From positions 62,001-126,000 of the forward strand of contig NZ_JAHBAH010000001.1 in assembly GCF_020510425.1 (NCBI RefSeq): 64,000 nt of DNA, in the 5' to 3' direction. This stretch comes from Quatrionicoccus australiensis. Its GTDB lineage: Bacteria > Pseudomonadota > Gammaproteobacteria > Burkholderiales > Rhodocyclaceae. A program made the position numbers and the translations under genes. The notes under the pieces are model-generated. The model searched no databases and was not told the DNA's origin. It saw only the letters and a program-made list of their open reading frames with translations. Positions 46,437 through 55,385 of this stretch are shown piece after piece (the stretch's first letter is position 1; each line of letters opens with the position of its first letter).

Positions 46437-47870
46437 ATGCTGGCCACCGCACTCACCGTCATCGCCATCGTCACCCAGGACCAGTCTGCCCTGCGCGCCG
46501 CGCCGAAGGATTCCGCCGCGCAGCAGGCCATGCTCTGGCAGGGCGACAGCCTGGAAATTCGCGGTCAAAAGGGCGATTTCCTGCAGGTCTACGATCATCG
46601 CCGCGAACGGGCCGGCTATATCAAGGCGACTCAGGTCCGCATCCAGTCGCTGAAGCCGGAAAGCGCGCCGGAACTGCTGGCGGTGGTACGTTTTCTCAAG
46701 GAGACGCCGGGTTCGGAAGCGCTGGGCATCAGCTATGCCGCCGCCTACCTGCTTGCTGCACCGGCTGCCGCAATCAACGGCGAGGTTTTCGAGGCGCTGG
46801 GTAGCATGGCCGAACGGCTGGCGCGACGAGCCTCGGCCGGCAAACCCGGCAAGGCCGGCGAAATCACCGCGGCGCATCTCGAAGTAGTGGCCAATTACGG
46901 CGTCACCATGAGCAGTTTCGAGCGCGACGGCCTGGTCCAGCTTTGCTACAACGGCGACGCCCAGCGCCGCGTGCTGGCCCTGCCCTCGACCGACATCGAG
47001 AAAGCCCTGGCCGCGCTGGCGCTGACCAAACATGAATGCGTGGCGAGCAATCTCAACCCGGTCGAACGCTTCAATCTCGACAACTGGCGGGCCGACGTGC
47101 TGGAACGCGTCGACCTGGCGAAACTGCCGGAGGTCCTGAAAAACCGTCTGCACCTGCGCAAGGCCGGGGTCTGGGCGAGCCTCGCCTACCAACGCGCGCG
47201 ACGCCCGGAATTTGCCGCGGCTGCCGTGCAGGAAGCCGCCAATCGCGCCATCGCCGAACTGGCCGTGATCAACAAGAGTGAACTCATGGAAAGCGACGCT
47301 ACCAACTATAGCGATGCCGCGATCCGCGTCGGCGCCTCGCGCTGGGCGGCCGAGGCCGGGCTGCCAGCAGTGGCCGCGAAAACGTCGGTCAGGGTGACGG
47401 TGGCGGTAACGCCCGGCCAGCCCGGCGAAAGCTGTGTGCATCTGGTCGATGCCAAACACGATGTGAAAAATCCGCTCTTCACGCGCTGCACCTACGGCAT
47501 CGTCTGGCCGGCTTCGGCGACGACCAGCCCGTCCGGCGAAAGCGTGGCGCTGGCCGTCCAGCCACTCGATACCTGGCGTGAAATGTGGATCTTCAGGAAA
47601 GCCGGCGAAGGTTGGAGCGTGGACATCGTACCGCCGGCCCTCGACAACCCGAATCTCGGCTATGTCGAATTCGCCGGCTGGGTACCGGGCAATGCGCAGA
47701 TGCTGGCGGCGCGCGAGGCGAAGGTGGATGGCCGCTACAAGCTCAGTTTCGAGACCCTAAAACTGAGCAGCCTGGAAACCGAGAGGCAGGCCGATAAACC
47801 GGGCAATCTCTCAACCTTCTACCGCTGGCAGGACCCGCGCTGGAAGGGCGGCACGGTCAGCGTACGTTGA
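46437..47870 (+). CDS. Unknown protein with N-terminal SH3-like domain, partner of SPFH protein
   Basis: 477 residues. A short hydrophobic start (MLATALTVIAIVTQDQSAL) could be a signal or anchor. The segment LWQGDSLEIRGQKGDFLQVYDHRRERAGYIKATQV (about 32-68) looks like a bacterial SH3 domain. The remaining 400 residues match no family I know. There are helical repeats up to about 300 and a beta-rich end with Trp-rich blocks (FRKAGEGWSVDIVPP, FYRWQDPRWKGG). It begins two bases after the SPFH stop, so it is co-translated. The role is probably extracytoplasmic and linked to the SPFH scaffold. Confidence 0.75.
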   Translation: MLATALTVIAIVTQDQSALRAAPKDSAAQQAMLWQGDSLEIRGQKGDFLQVYDHRRERAGYIKATQVRIQSLKPESAPELLAVVRFLKETPGSEALGISYAAAYLLAAPAAAINGEVFEALGSMAERLARRASAGKPGKAGEITAAHLEVVANYGVTMSSFERDGLVQLCYNGDAQRRVLALPSTDIEKALAALALTKHECVASNLNPVERFNLDNWRADVLERVDLAKLPEVLKNRLHLRKAGVWASLAYQRARRPEFAAAAVQEAANRAIAELAVINKSELMESDATNYSDAAIRVGASRWAAEAGLPAVAAKTSVRVTVAVTPGQPGESCVHLVDAKHDVKNPLFTRCTYGIVWPASATTSPSGESVALAVQPLDTWREMWIFRKAGEGWSVDIVPPALDNPNLGYVEFAGWVPGNAQMLAAREAKVDGRYKLSFETLKLSSLETERQADKPGNLSTFYRWQDPRWKGGTVSVR

Positions 47871-47929
47871 TATCATCATTCACTCGCAGCATGACCAATA
47901 TTGCCCCACACCAATAAGCGCTTCTGGCA

Positions 47930-47966
47930 AAAAAAAGCCGCTCCTGAAATAAGGAGCGGCATTTTT
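47930..47966. terminator. Bidirectional terminator between the SPFH operon and fliW
   Basis: A tract, then GCCGCTCCT-gaaata-AGGAGCGGC and a T tract: a 9-bp perfect stem with A and T runs on either side, between convergent genes. Confidence 0.9.
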
Positions 47967-48035
47967 GACTTCAATTATTAGCGATCGGGAACTTCATATA
48001 ACCGCAGCCCCGCGTTTGCCTGGCGAATTCGCGTG

Positions 48036-48479
48036 TTAAACGGAGCTCGACAGGTTGGACAAGGTGATGTTCGGACGGAAGGTTTCCATGACCTTCTGCA
48101 GGCCGACCCGGGCCTTGGTGTTGATCACCAGCGGCGCACGCAGGTTGGGGCTGATCACGGCCTTGCCGCCCTCTTCCTTCTTGAACAGAACCTGCATCAC
48201 CGCCACATCGGCAGCAACCGGCGTCTGCAGCAGCGCATTCTCGGCGTCGCTCAGGGCCAGCTCGTAGTTGTAGCCGAGCGTGGTCGGATCGACGATCTGG
48301 AAGGCCAGCGTCGGATCATCGAGTGACTGCAGCGTGAAACTGGCCGACTCGCCAACATCGTTCTCATGCACCAGCGTGAAGCGCGTGCTGCTTTCAAAGC
48401 CGACCAGACCGTTCGGGAAGGTAATGACTTTTTCCGGATTGACTTCGACCGAGCCGAACAGATAGGTATCAACTTTCAT
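48036..48479 (-). CDS. fliW: FliW, flagellar assembly factor / CsrA antagonist
   Basis: 147 residues from [34 protein letters not shown], the FliW opening. It continues with [11 protein letters not shown] and a C-terminal [14 protein letters not shown]. In Bacillus and Campylobacter, FliW binds flagellin and the CsrA regulator, coupling filament assembly to translation control. csrA and flagellin genes are not adjacent. AAAGGAG lies 7-8 bases before the ATG. A separate ATG 57 bp upstream is unlikely. Confidence 0.93.
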   Translation of the reverse strand: MKVDTYLFGSVEVNPEKVITFPNGLVGFESSTRFTLVHENDVGESASFTLQSLDDPTLAFQIVDPTTLGYNYELALSDAENALLQTPVAADVAVMQVLFKKEEGGKAVISPNLRAPLVINTKARVGLQKVMETFRPNITLSNLSSSV

Positions 48480-48599
48480 TATTTTTCTCCTTTGGATTGA
48501 AATGCCAATGTCACGCGACTTACTGTAACTCAACAAGGTTGTATTTTAGGGCCGGATTGCGCATAGTTCACCCCCCTTTTTTGCTGCACTGCCGCATCC

Positions 48600-50921
48600 A
48601 TGCTCGCACCCATCGAACACCGCATCGCCATCGAACTGGGCGTCCGCCCGGCTCAGGTCAACGCCGCCATCGCCCTGCTCGACGAAGGCGCCACCGTTCC
48701 CTTCATCTCGCGCTATCGCAAGGAGGCGACCGACGGCCTCGACGACACCCAGTTGCGCAACCTGGAAGAACGCCTGACCTACCTGCGCGATCTCGAAGAC
48801 CGGCGCACGGCCATCCTGGCCAGCATCGAGGAACAGGGCAAGCTGACGCCGGAACTCAAGGCCGAGATCAGCGATGCCGAAACCAAGCAACGCCTGGAAG
48901 ACCTTTACCTGCCGTACAAGCAGAAGCGCCGCACCAAGGCGCAGATCGCCCGCGAAGCCGGCATCGAGCCGCTGGCCTTCAGCCTCCTAGAAGATCCGAA
49001 TCTTTCGCCAGAAGACGAAGCCGCCAAGTTCATCAACGTCGACGCCGGCTTTGCCGACACCAAGGCCGTGCTCGACGGCGCGCGCCAGATCCTCATGGAA
49101 AAGTTCGCCGAAGATGCCGAACTGCTCGGCGGCCTGCGCCAATACCTCAGCGAACACGGCCACGTCCGGTCGACCGTCGTCGAAGGCAAGGAATCCGAAG
49201 GCGCCAAGTTCCGCGACTGGTTCGACTTCGCCGAGCCGGTCACCAGCATGCCCTCGCACCGCGCCCTCGCCCTGCTGCGCGGCCGCAATGAAGGCATGCT
49301 GCAAGTCGCGCTGGTGCTCGACTCCGAACTCGACGAGGAAGCCGTCAAGGCCGGCCCGAATCCCTGCGAGCAGCGAATTGCCGTGCGTTTCGGCATCAAG
49401 CCGCAAAACCGCCCGGCCGACAAATGGCTGGCCGACACCGTGCGCTGGACCTGGAAGGTCAAGATTTACACCCACCTCGAACTCGAACTGATGAACGAGC
49501 TGCGCGAGCGCGCCGAGGAAGAAGCGATCCGCGTCTTCGGCCGTAACCTGAAAGACCTGCTGCTCGCCGCCCCGGCCGGCCAGCACGTCACGATGGGCGT
49601 CGACCCGGGCATCCGCACCGGCTGCAAGCTGGCCATCGTCGACGCCACCGGCAAGATGCTCGACCACGCCACGATCTATCCGCACGAACCGCGCTGCGAC
49701 TGGGACGGTTCGATGTCCACCATCGCCCGCCTGGCCGCCAAGCACGGCGTATCGCTGGTTGCCATCGGCAACGGCACGGCCAGCCGCGAAACCGACAAGC
49801 TGGTGCAGGATGTCATGAAACGCTACCCGGAAGCCCGGCTGCAGAAAATTGTCGTTTCCGAAGCCGGCGCCTCGGTCTATTCGGCCTCCGAATTCGCCGC
49901 CAAGGAATTTCCGGATCTCGACGTCTCGATCCGCGGCGCCGTGTCGATCGCCCGCCGCCTGCAGGACCCGCTCGCCGAACTGGTGAAGATCGATCCGAAA
50001 TCGATCGGTGTCGGCCAATACCAGCACGACGTGTCGCAATCCAAGCTCGCCAAGAATCTCGATGCCGTGGTTGAAGACTGCGTCAATGCCGTCGGCGTCG
50101 ACGTCAATACCGCCTCGGTGCCGCTGCTCACCCGCATTTCCGGCCTCAACGGCAGCCTGGCTGCGAATATCGTCAGCTACCGTGATGCCAACGGCGCCTT
50201 CCGCTCGCGCGACGAACTGAAAAAGGTGCCGCGCCTCGGCGACAAGACCTTCGAACAGGCCGCCGGCTTCCTGCGCGTGCCGAACGGCGACAACCCGCTG
50301 GATAGCTCCTCCGTTCACCCGGAAGCCTACCCGGTAGTCGAGAAAATCATTGTCGACCTCAACAAGTCGATCAAGGAAATCCTCGGCGACAGCCGCGCCC
50401 TGAAAGGCCTGAATCCTTCGAAATACACCGACGAACGCTTCGGCCTGCCGACCGTGCAGGACATTTTCAAGGAACTGGAAAAACCCGGCCGCGACCCGCG
50501 TCCCGAGTTCAAGACGGCGACCTTCGCCGATGGCGTCGAAAAGGTTTCCGATCTGCGTCCGGGCATGATCCTCGAAGGCGTCGTCACCAACGTCGCCGCC
50601 TTCGGTGCCTTTGTCGATATCGGCGTGCACCAGGATGGTCTGGTGCATGTCTCGGCCCTGTCCAATACCTTCGTCAAGGACCCGCACACCATCGTCAAGG
50701 CAGGCCAGGTGGTCAAGGTCAAGGTGCTCGAAGTCGATCTGCAACGCCAGCGCATCGCGCTGACCATGCGCATGGGCGACGAGCCGGGCCAGGCCAAGCG
50801 ACACGACGGCGCGCCGGCTGGACGCGGCGGCCAGAATCCGACGCGACCGGCTCCGCGCAGCACCGGACCGGCCCCGGCCAACAACGCGATGGCCTCGGCC
50901 TTCGCCAAGCTGAAGCGCTAA
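48600..50921 (+). CDS. tex: Tex-family RNA-binding transcription accessory protein
   Basis: 773 residues, normal length. Tex N-terminal helical domain ([43 protein letters not shown]), a YqgF-like RNase H fold ([16 protein letters not shown]), HhH motifs ([26 protein letters not shown]) and a C-terminal S1 domain (about 645-720, [36 protein letters not shown]). Tex binds nucleic acid and influences transcription and toxin expression in other species. Terminator directly downstream. Confidence 0.96.
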   Translation: MLAPIEHRIAIELGVRPAQVNAAIALLDEGATVPFISRYRKEATDGLDDTQLRNLEERLTYLRDLEDRRTAILASIEEQGKLTPELKAEISDAETKQRLEDLYLPYKQKRRTKAQIAREAGIEPLAFSLLEDPNLSPEDEAAKFINVDAGFADTKAVLDGARQILMEKFAEDAELLGGLRQYLSEHGHVRSTVVEGKESEGAKFRDWFDFAEPVTSMPSHRALALLRGRNEGMLQVALVLDSELDEEAVKAGPNPCEQRIAVRFGIKPQNRPADKWLADTVRWTWKVKIYTHLELELMNELRERAEEEAIRVFGRNLKDLLLAAPAGQHVTMGVDPGIRTGCKLAIVDATGKMLDHATIYPHEPRCDWDGSMSTIARLAAKHGVSLVAIGNGTASRETDKLVQDVMKRYPEARLQKIVVSEAGASVYSASEFAAKEFPDLDVSIRGAVSIARRLQDPLAELVKIDPKSIGVGQYQHDVSQSKLAKNLDAVVEDCVNAVGVDVNTASVPLLTRISGLNGSLAANIVSYRDANGAFRSRDELKKVPRLGDKTFEQAAGFLRVPNGDNPLDSSSVHPEAYPVVEKIIVDLNKSIKEILGDSRALKGLNPSKYTDERFGLPTVQDIFKELEKPGRDPRPEFKTATFADGVEKVSDLRPGMILEGVVTNVAAFGAFVDIGVHQDGLVHVSALSNTFVKDPHTIVKAGQVVKVKVLEVDLQRQRIALTMRMGDEPGQAKRHDGAPAGRGGQNPTRPAPRSTGPAPANNAMASAFAKLKR

Positions 50922-50930
50922 GCACCCCGA

Positions 50931-50956
50931 ACCGCCTGCTCCGCCAGGCGGTTTTC
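50931..50956 (+). terminator. Terminator after tex
   Basis: AACCGCCTG-ctccgc-CAGGCGGTTTT: a 9-bp stem and a short T run, nine bases after the tex stop codon. Confidence 0.8.
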
Positions 50957-51005
50957 ATTTGCTTACACTCTGCAACAGCCCATCGCCGGAGAGCGGCGTA
51001 GACTG

Positions 51006-52352
51006 ATGTCATCGCAATACCAGATGAACAACATCATGAAACGCCCTCTCCTCGCTCTCGCGCTGGTTCCTTTAGCCCTGTGGAGTATTTTTGCCCTGCC
51101 CGACGTGCTGGCCGCCAATCCGGAAGGTTTCTGGGCCTGGCGCCGCCCGCTGATCATCCTGTCCGGCCTGCTCGCCCTGTGGTGGATGAGCGCCGGCATG
51201 CTGCTCGCCGCCCGCCCGCGCTGGCTGGAACAGCGCTTCGGCGGCCTCGACAAGCTCTATCGTCTACACAAGAACATCGGCATCGGTGCCGGTCTCCTGG
51301 TCCTCACCCACTATCTGCTCGAATGGCTGCCCAAGAATCTCGCCAAGGCGGGCTGGATCGTTGGTCCGAACCGGCCGCGCGGACCTCGCGGCGAACCCGA
51401 GATGTGGATAGACCTGGCCAAGGAAGTCGGCGAATGGGCCGGTTACATCCTGCTCGCACTGGTTGTCATCGCCCTGGTCAAGCGCGTTCCCTATCGTTAT
51501 TTCCGGCTGGTGCACAAGGCCTTCGGCCTCGTCTTCCTGGCCGGCGCCTTCCATGGACTGATCCTGCTCCCTGCCACCTTCTGGCAAAGCCCGCTCGGCT
51601 GGCTGACGGCCACACTCGCCGCCGCCGGCATCATCCCCGCCCTGCTCTCGCTGAGCAACCGCATCGGGCGTAACCGCCAGTACCCGGCAAGCATCGAAAC
51701 GCTCCGCCAACCTGATGCGCAGACGCTGGAGATCGTCTGCCGTTCGCCGGCCTGGCCCGGCCACCAGGCTGGCCAGTTCCTCTTTGCCGATTTCGGCAAG
51801 ACCGGCGAAGGCGCCCATCCCTTCACCATCGCTTCCGCATGGCAAGCACAGCAAGGCACGCTGACCCTGGCGATCAAGGCACTCGGCGATTACACGGCGG
51901 CCCTGCCGGGCAACCTGCGCGTCGGCCAGCAAGTCGTCCTCGAAGGTCCCTACGGCAAATTCGATTTTGCCGATAAAAATGCAGTCGACCGTGCGCCGCA
52001 GGTCTGGATCGCCGGCGGCATCGGCATCACGCCCTTCCTCGCCAAGCTCGACGAGCGTGTCGCGCAAAAAGGCAGCGCCGGTGAAGCCGATCTGTTCTAC
52101 TGCACGCGCGCCGCCAGCCCCTTCCCCGAGCAGCTCGCCGAACGCTGCCAAGCCGCCGGCGTACGCCTGCATCAACGCCTGACCGACAGCGATGGCCCGC
52201 TTGATCCGGCCGATATCAGCGCCTGCCTGAAGCCGGGCAGCAGCGTCTGGTTCTGCGGCCCGGGTGCCTGGGGTGCCGCCCTGGCCAGAACGCTGACCGG
52301 CAACGGCCTGCCCGCCACCGCCTTTCATCGCGAAATGTTCGAATTCCGCTAG
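51006..52352 (+). CDS. Ferric reductase-like transmembrane flavoprotein
   Basis: 448 residues. Six predicted membrane helices in the first 220 residues (ferric-reductase domain) with His residues for b-type hemes (RLHKNIG, VLTHYLLEW, LVHKAFG, AFHGLILLP). The C-terminal part is a FAD/NAD(P)H oxidoreductase domain (HPFTIASAW, LEGPYGKFDF, WIAGGIGITPFLAKL, FCGPGAWG). It probably transfers electrons from NAD(P)H across the membrane to Fe3+ or oxygen. Start at 51006 preferred over 51036 because a GGAG lies upstream. Followed two bases later by a hydrolase gene. Confidence 0.9.
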   Translation: MSSQYQMNNIMKRPLLALALVPLALWSIFALPDVLAANPEGFWAWRRPLIILSGLLALWWMSAGMLLAARPRWLEQRFGGLDKLYRLHKNIGIGAGLLVLTHYLLEWLPKNLAKAGWIVGPNRPRGPRGEPEMWIDLAKEVGEWAGYILLALVVIALVKRVPYRYFRLVHKAFGLVFLAGAFHGLILLPATFWQSPLGWLTATLAAAGIIPALLSLSNRIGRNRQYPASIETLRQPDAQTLEIVCRSPAWPGHQAGQFLFADFGKTGEGAHPFTIASAWQAQQGTLTLAIKALGDYTAALPGNLRVGQQVVLEGPYGKFDFADKNAVDRAPQVWIAGGIGITPFLAKLDERVAQKGSAGEADLFYCTRAASPFPEQLAERCQAAGVRLHQRLTDSDGPLDPADISACLKPGSSVWFCGPGAWGAALARTLTGNGLPATAFHREMFEFR

Positions 52353-52354
52353 GC

Positions 52355-52981
52355 ATGCAGGTTCTCTTCATCCACGGCATGGGCCGCTCGCCACTCTCCG
52401 GCTGGCCGATGCTGCGCCGCTTGCGGCAGGCCGGGCTGAACACGGCAAGTTTCGGCTACAGCAGTCGTCGGGAAGACTTTGCTGGCATCGTCGCACGCCT
52501 CGCCAGCCGCCTTGAACAGCTTGCAGCCGGCGGCGACTACATCCTGATCGGCCATTCGCTGGGCGGCGTCCTGCTGCGCGCCGCCCTCGCCAGTCTGGCG
52601 CCGGACTGCAAGCGACCACAGCACGTTTTCCTGCTCGGCTCACCAATCCGCCCGGCCCGCCTCGCCGGACAGCTGAGCAAAAACCCGGTTTTTCGCCTGT
52701 TGACCGGTGACAACGGCCAGTTGCTGGCGAGCCGCGAACGCATGCAACACATTCCGCCACTTGCCGTGCCGACCACCGCCATCCTCGGCACGCGCGGCCT
52801 CAACTTGCGCCGCGGCCCCTTCGGCAGCGACGCCAACGACGGCGTGGTCGCCGTTTCCGAAGCAACCGCCGACTGGATCAGGGACGAAATCCACCTGCCC
52901 GTCGTGCATACCCTGCTGCCAAGCAGCCGCCTGGTCAGCACCAGCATCCTGCACCGCCTGCGCCAACGCCACCTGGCCTGA
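52355..52981 (+). CDS. Alpha/beta hydrolase (lipase-like)
   Basis: 208 residues. VLFIHGMGRSPLSGWPMLRRLR (oxyanion region) and LIGHSLGGVLLRAAL with the nucleophilic Ser. NDGVVAVSEAT and LPVVHTLLPSSR supply the likely Asp and His. No signal peptide. The substrate is unknown; it resembles PGAP1/lipase-type esterases. Two bases after the ferric-reductase-like gene, so one operon. Confidence 0.85.
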   Translation: MQVLFIHGMGRSPLSGWPMLRRLRQAGLNTASFGYSSRREDFAGIVARLASRLEQLAAGGDYILIGHSLGGVLLRAALASLAPDCKRPQHVFLLGSPIRPARLAGQLSKNPVFRLLTGDNGQLLASRERMQHIPPLAVPTTAILGTRGLNLRRGPFGSDANDGVVAVSEATADWIRDEIHLPVVHTLLPSSRLVSTSILHRLRQRHLA

Positions 52982-53041
52982 CGCAGTGCCGGCCGACGCG
53001 GCGCTGTTATCATTCGCCTTTTGCGACAAACAGCGACTGCA

Positions 53042-53386
53042 ATGATCAAAGTCTACGGCATCAAGAACTGCGACACCATGAAGAAAGCCTTCGCCTGGCT
53101 GAGTGAAAACGGGATCGCCTACGAATTCATCGATTACAAGAAGACCGGCGTGGCCGAAAGCAATCTGCCGGACTGGAGCGCCCGCGCCGGCTGGGAAGTG
53201 CTGCTCAACAAGCGCGGCCTGATGTGGAAGAAACTGACCGAAGAAGAGCGCACAGCGGTCGACGCAGAAAAAGCCCTCAAATTGATGGCGCAATACCCGG
53301 CCCTGATCAAGCGCCCGGTGCTCGACACCGGCAGCAAGCTGCTGGTCGGCTTCAGCCCGGAAAACTATACGGAACAACTCAAATGA
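53042..53386 (+). CDS. Spx/MgsR/ArsC-family protein (YffB-like)
   Basis: 114 residues. A thioredoxin-like ArsC fold with C-x-x-T (YGIKNCDTMKKAFAWL), LLNKRGLMWKKL and LIKRPVLDTGSKLLVGFSPENY. YffB-like proteins are glutathione-dependent reductase-like, of unsettled function. Stop and hslO start overlap by four bases (ATGA), suggesting a joint redox role. Confidence 0.9.
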   Translation: MIKVYGIKNCDTMKKAFAWLSENGIAYEFIDYKKTGVAESNLPDWSARAGWEVLLNKRGLMWKKLTEEERTAVDAEKALKLMAQYPALIKRPVLDTGSKLLVGFSPENYTEQLK

Positions 53387-54261
53387 GCAGCACCATCCAG
53401 CGTTTCCTCTTCGACGGCCTCGACATTCGCGGCGCCATCGTCCGCCTCGACGACTGCTGGCAGCAGATGCAGGCCGGCCGCGACTACCAGCCGACAGTTG
53501 CCCAACTACTCGGCGAAACTGCAGCCGTCACGGCGCTGATCGCCGGCCAGTTGAAGCAGCCCGGTCGCCTGACCCTGCAATTGCGCGGCAACGGCCCGAT
53601 CCAGCTGCTGGTCATGGATTGCAACGAACAACTGCAGATGCGCGGCATGGCGCGCAGCAACCCGGTCGTCCTGCCGGCCCCGGTACCGGAACTGCTCGGC
53701 GCCCATCAGGGCGGCCAGCTGATGATGAGCCTCGATCTACCGACCGCGCGCCAACCTTACCAGAGCTATGTGCCCATGGTCGGCGAGAGCATTGCGGAAA
53801 TTTTCGAGCACTACCTGGAGCAGTCGGAACAGCAGCCCTCGCGCCTGTTCGCCACGGCCAATTCCAAGGCGGCCGTCTGCCTCTTCCTGCAGAAGATGCC
53901 GCAGGCCGACAACCACGATCAGGATGGCTGGAGCCGGATCAGCCAGCTGGCGGCGACCGTCAAGCCGGCCGAATTGCTCGAACTCGATGCCGAAACCCTG
54001 CTCGGCCGCCTTTTCCACGAAGAAATTGAAGCGCGCGGCCTGCGCGTGTACGACGCCCAGACCGTCGTCTACCACTGCCCGGAAGATCGCGAGAAGGTGG
54101 CCGACATGATCCGCAGCCTGGGCAAGGCCGACGCCGAGACCATACTCGCCGAACATGGCGAAATCCTGATCCGCGACGACATCTGCAACCGCGATTACCG
54201 CTTCAGCGCCGCCGACGTCGCGCAGCTGTTTGCCGACAGCGAGGCCGGCAAGCTGCACTGA
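53383..54261 (+). CDS. hslO: Hsp33 chaperone (HslO) with altered zinc site
   Basis: 292 residues. An N-terminal Hsp33 domain (IQRFLFDGLDIRGAIVRLDDCWQQM) and the usual middle segment (GRLFHEEIEARGLRVYDAQTVVYHCPEDREKV). Family members have four zinc-binding cysteines, CxC and CxxC, forming the redox switch. Here only Cys232 and Cys268 remain. The CxC partner is Glu234 and the first Cys of CxxC is Asp265. The protein may not be a normal oxidation-activated holdase. A bidirectional terminator follows. Confidence 0.93.
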   Translation: MSSTIQRFLFDGLDIRGAIVRLDDCWQQMQAGRDYQPTVAQLLGETAAVTALIAGQLKQPGRLTLQLRGNGPIQLLVMDCNEQLQMRGMARSNPVVLPAPVPELLGAHQGGQLMMSLDLPTARQPYQSYVPMVGESIAEIFEHYLEQSEQQPSRLFATANSKAAVCLFLQKMPQADNHDQDGWSRISQLAATVKPAELLELDAETLLGRLFHEEIEARGLRVYDAQTVVYHCPEDREKVADMIRSLGKADAETILAEHGEILIRDDICNRDYRFSAADVAQLFADSEAGKLH

Positions 54262-54274
54262 GCGACAAGCAGGC

Positions 54275-54311
54275 AAAAAAAACCGCCAATTTTGCGATTG
54301 GCGGTTTTTTT
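54275..54311. terminator. Bidirectional terminator between hslO and the STAS gene
   Basis: A8 tract, then ACCGCCAAT-tttgcg-ATTGGCGGT and a T tract. A 9-bp perfect stem between convergent genes. Confidence 0.92.
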
Positions 54312-54329
54312 ACGTCCCAGGATCGGAGC

Positions 54330-54632
54330 TTAGCGGATCGTGAAAAGCCGATGAAAATTGGCGATATCGATGATCTGCTTGACGGTCCCCCGACAATTGA
54401 CCAGCACGATCGACTTGCCGGCAGCGCCGGCCTCTTCCCGCGACAGCAACAGGGAACCGAGGGCAGAACTGTCGAGGTAATCAACGCCGTCGAAATCGAT
54501 CTCCAGCACAGTGCAAGGAGCGGCCAGCTGTTCTTTGACGGCCTTGCGAAAATCCCGGTGCTCGGAAAAGCCGAAACTTCCCCGTAGCGTGATGGTTGCG
54601 ACCGTACCAACGAGCTGGCTCGAAATAAACAT
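54330..54632 (-). CDS. STAS-domain protein (anti-sigma factor antagonist-like)
   Basis: 100 residues. VATITLRGSFGFSEHRDFRKAV and LEIDFDGVDYLDSSALGSLLLSREEAGAAGKSIVLVNC are STAS features, with the phosphorylatable Ser in YLDSSALG. Such proteins bind an anti-sigma factor or act as partner-switch modules. No kinase or phosphatase gene is adjacent, so the partner is unknown. Confidence 0.88.
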   Translation of the reverse strand: MFISSQLVGTVATITLRGSFGFSEHRDFRKAVKEQLAAPCTVLEIDFDGVDYLDSSALGSLLLSREEAGAAGKSIVLVNCRGTVKQIIDIANFHRLFTIR

Positions 54633-54689
54633 GGATTGTCCAATCGGTGAGTCAAGAGAAAAACGCCTGTTTGCGCACAGGGTAAATGC

Positions 54690-54727
54690 AAAAGGCCCGG
54701 TTTCCTAATCCGGAAAACGGGCCTTTC
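54690..54727 (-). terminator. Terminator of tRNA-Ser
   Basis: AAAGGCCCG and CGGGCCTTT pair as a 9-bp stem around an 18-nt loop that can itself fold (TTTCC/GGAAA). On the minus strand it ends in CCTTTT, just after the tRNA. Confidence 0.7.
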
Positions 54728-54734
54728 AGTATCT

Positions 54735-54825
54735 TGGCGGAGCAGGCGGGATTCGAACCCGCGGTAGGGGATTACCCTACACACGCTTTCCAGGCGTGCG
54801 ACTTAAACCACTCATCCACCGCTCC
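54735..54825 (-). tRNA. tRNA-Ser (anticodon GGA)
   Basis: 91 nt including an encoded CCA. The acceptor stem GGAGCGG/CTGCTCC, T-arm GCGGGTTCGAATCCCGC, anticodon stem-loop ACGCC-TGGAAAG-CGTGT with anticodon GGA, and a long variable arm (GTGTAGGGTAATCCCCTACC) identify a class II serine tRNA reading UCC/UCU. Confidence 0.97.
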
Positions 54826-54860
54826 AAGAGCCGCGCATTCTAGCAGAAAGCTGGCGTTCG

Positions 54861-55130
54861 TCAATGCAGTTTTCGCAGAAAAGCCAGACCAGTCCAGAGA
54901 AAGAAGAGAATCAGGAAAGTGGCGAAGCTGATTTTCCGGTCACCTGTTCCGCGCGGCAGCATGCCGGCAACCAGTTGGCGGGGCGCTCTCGTAACCAGGG
55001 AAAACAACTGCCACACCGGGTTGACCGTACATCTTGTCCCTGACAGCAGAAAAAGCACGCCCTGCCCGATCAGGCAGAGACCGAGCATTTCGATGATTGC
55101 GCGCAGCGCACCGATCAGGAAATCCGGCAC
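54861..55130 (-). CDS. Small membrane protein, unknown
   Basis: 89 residues with two membrane segments (about 10-30 and 70-84). The central part has PVWQLFSLVTRAPRQLVAGMLPRGTGDRKISFATFLILFF. Family not recognised. It lies six bases after the DUF4212 gene and is the last gene of the symporter operon. Confidence 0.7.
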   Translation of the reverse strand: MPDFLIGALRAIIEMLGLCLIGQGVLFLLSGTRCTVNPVWQLFSLVTRAPRQLVAGMLPRGTGDRKISFATFLILFFLWTGLAFLRKLH

Positions 55131-55136
55131 GGCAAG

Positions 55137-55385
55137 CTATTGGTCTTCGATGCCGAACTCGGCATCCAGCTTGCGCATGCGGTGGTTGTAATACCAGATG
55201 ATCAGCAGGTAGATGAACAGCAAGCCCTGCGCCCCCAGGTAAAAGCCGAGCGGGAAGCCGAAGAGCTGGAAGTGGTTCAGTTCGCGGGCAAACCAGTTAA
55301 GCACGAAGGTGACAAAAACCCACAGCACCAACAAGCTCAGTGTCAGACGACGGGTCTTGCGCCAGTAGAGATCGCGCGCCTTCAT
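55137..55385 (-). CDS. DUF4212 small symporter subunit
   Basis: 82 residues, two membrane helices; LYWRKTRRLTLSLLVLWVFVTFVLNWFARELNHFQLFGFPLGFYLGAQG is the DUF4212 pattern. DUF4212 proteins accompany VC_2705-type sodium:solute symporters as a small subunit. Its ATG overlaps the symporter stop by four bases. It usually precedes the symporter gene, whereas here it follows. Confidence 0.92.
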   Translation of the reverse strand: MKARDLYWRKTRRLTLSLLVLWVFVTFVLNWFARELNHFQLFGFPLGFYLGAQGLLFIYLLIIWYYNHRMRKLDAEFGIEDQ

